DNA from: Burkholderia territorii
Lineage (GTDB): Bacteria > Pseudomonadota > Gammaproteobacteria > Burkholderiales > Burkholderiaceae
Length of the DNA stretch: 64,000 nt
NCBI RefSeq assembly: GCF_902833055.1
Contig: NZ_CADFEJ010000004.1
Location: forward strand, 403,801-467,800
Direction: 5' to 3'
The notes beneath the pieces are model-generated. The model was not told the DNA's origin. It saw only the letters and a program-made list of their open reading frames with translations, and did not search any database. Made by a program: the position numbers and the translations under genes. How positions within the stretch are numbered: position 1 is the stretch's first letter; each line of letters opens with the position of its first letter. Below are positions 63,729 through 64,000 of the stretch, one piece after another.

Positions 63729-63757
63729 TTGACGAACCGAAAAACGCGGTTCATAAT
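63729..63757 (+). promoter_or_regulatory. rrn promoter P2 (proximal)
   Basis: TTGACG, exactly 17 bases, CATAAT, followed by CTCGCTTCTCT. Initiation near 63764. An A-rich segment lies just upstream of the -35 box. Between P1 and P2 nothing else is recognised. Confidence 0.8.
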
Positions 63758-63763
63758 CTCGCT

Positions 63764-64000
63764 TCTCTGCTGCTGAAAACGCAGCGCTGCTGAGAAACTC
63801 CAGGTTTCCTGCAGAAATGTTCTTTAAAAATTAACAGCCGATAAGTGTGGGCGCTTGATGGCAGCGAGCTGATCCTCGGATCAGATAGCAAAAGTATCAA
63901 GAGTCTCACACTAAAGTAAGTCAGGTTTATGAAGTGATTCATATTCCTGTCAGCTTTGAGTGAGCGACCGGTTCGAAAGAACCGAAAACAGTAACAGGTT
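63764..64000 (+). other. 5' leader of an rRNA operon (16S starts beyond the window)
   Basis: The last 237 bases are A/T-richer and end with GAACCGAAAACAGTAACAGG, the sequence that precedes 16S rRNA in Burkholderia as I recall it. A CGGTTC-GAAA-GAACCG hairpin (63969-63984) is part of the processing region. The 16S gene itself is not in the window. Confidence 0.75.
63818..63830 (+). promoter_or_regulatory. boxA antitermination element of the rrn leader
   Basis: TGTTCTTTAAAAA matches the rrn boxA consensus (TGCTCTTTAA) apart from one base. NusB-S10 binding there would make transcription of the rRNA operon resistant to Rho. Confidence 0.75.

Noticed and set aside
63507..63776. Plus-strand 89-codon frame upstream of the rRNA operon.
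   Set aside because: It covers both rrn promoters and ends in the leader, has no ribosome binding site and an unlikely composition.

Overview
The window reads as chromosome-1 core sequence of a Burkholderia, most likely of the B. cepacia complex. The assignment rests on high GC content, the ilvIHC-psd-pssA-leuA and rpsO-pnp-(quinone oxidoreductase)-tpiA-secG-tRNA-Leu-nuoA-N orders, beta-proteobacterial DUF families (DUF2818, DUF2863, DUF3619, DUF3106) and a Burkholderia-type rrn leader at the right edge. I recognised no insertion sequence, phage, CRISPR array or clear island; nearly all of it is housekeeping DNA, so the interest lies in small regulatory elements and a few poorly described operons.

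Layout. 1-6045: end of a DUF333 gene, a guanidinium exporter behind a two-hairpin guanidine-II riboswitch, a DUF4126 protein with a large ABC permease, a truncated hemoglobin, an AlaX editing enzyme and a DUF924 protein. 6148-10392 (minus): ArnT-like glycosyltransferase, SDR, LOG-family protein and TetR regulator, with a candidate plus-strand sRNA at about 8181-8254. 10587-13190 (minus): a PlcP-like phospholipase C, a GT4 glycosyltransferase and DgkA behind a candidate Pho box, which looks like a phosphate-starvation lipid-remodelling cassette. 13379-15671 (minus): an ECF-like sigma factor, a single-pass membrane protein, a Spy-like DUF3106 protein and an RDD membrane protein, perhaps an undescribed envelope-stress module. 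15849-23112: ilvIHC, psd-pssA, and leuA preceded by a leucine-rich leader peptide that begins almost at its own transcription start.

23125-27701: SulP transporter with beta-carbonic anhydrase, a lipoprotein and a periplasmic binding protein. 27731-33275: rpsO, pnp, a quinone oxidoreductase, tpiA, secG and tRNA-Leu(GAG), with clear promoters and terminators. 33345-48579: the complete 14-gene nuo operon for respiratory complex I, ending in a translationally coupled DUF2818 gene. 48620-53140: NUDIX hydrolase, DUF1178, and a catabolic set of two acyl-CoA dehydrogenases plus two MaoC hydratases. 53195-63437: two GSTs, a PaaG-like hydratase, an aminotransferase, an orphan PIN protein, YaaA, an M14 carboxypeptidase, a secreted protein with a histone-like tail, an orphan CbiM-like permease, a LuxR regulator with a degenerate receiver, and DUF2863. 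63566-64000: tandem rrn promoters, boxA and the 16S leader; the 16S gene should start just past the edge.

The genes cover branched-chain amino acid synthesis, phospholipid synthesis and turnover, RNA decay, respiration and acyl-CoA catabolism. Palindromes of similar sequence lie upstream of two acyl-CoA-related loci and may be a shared operator.
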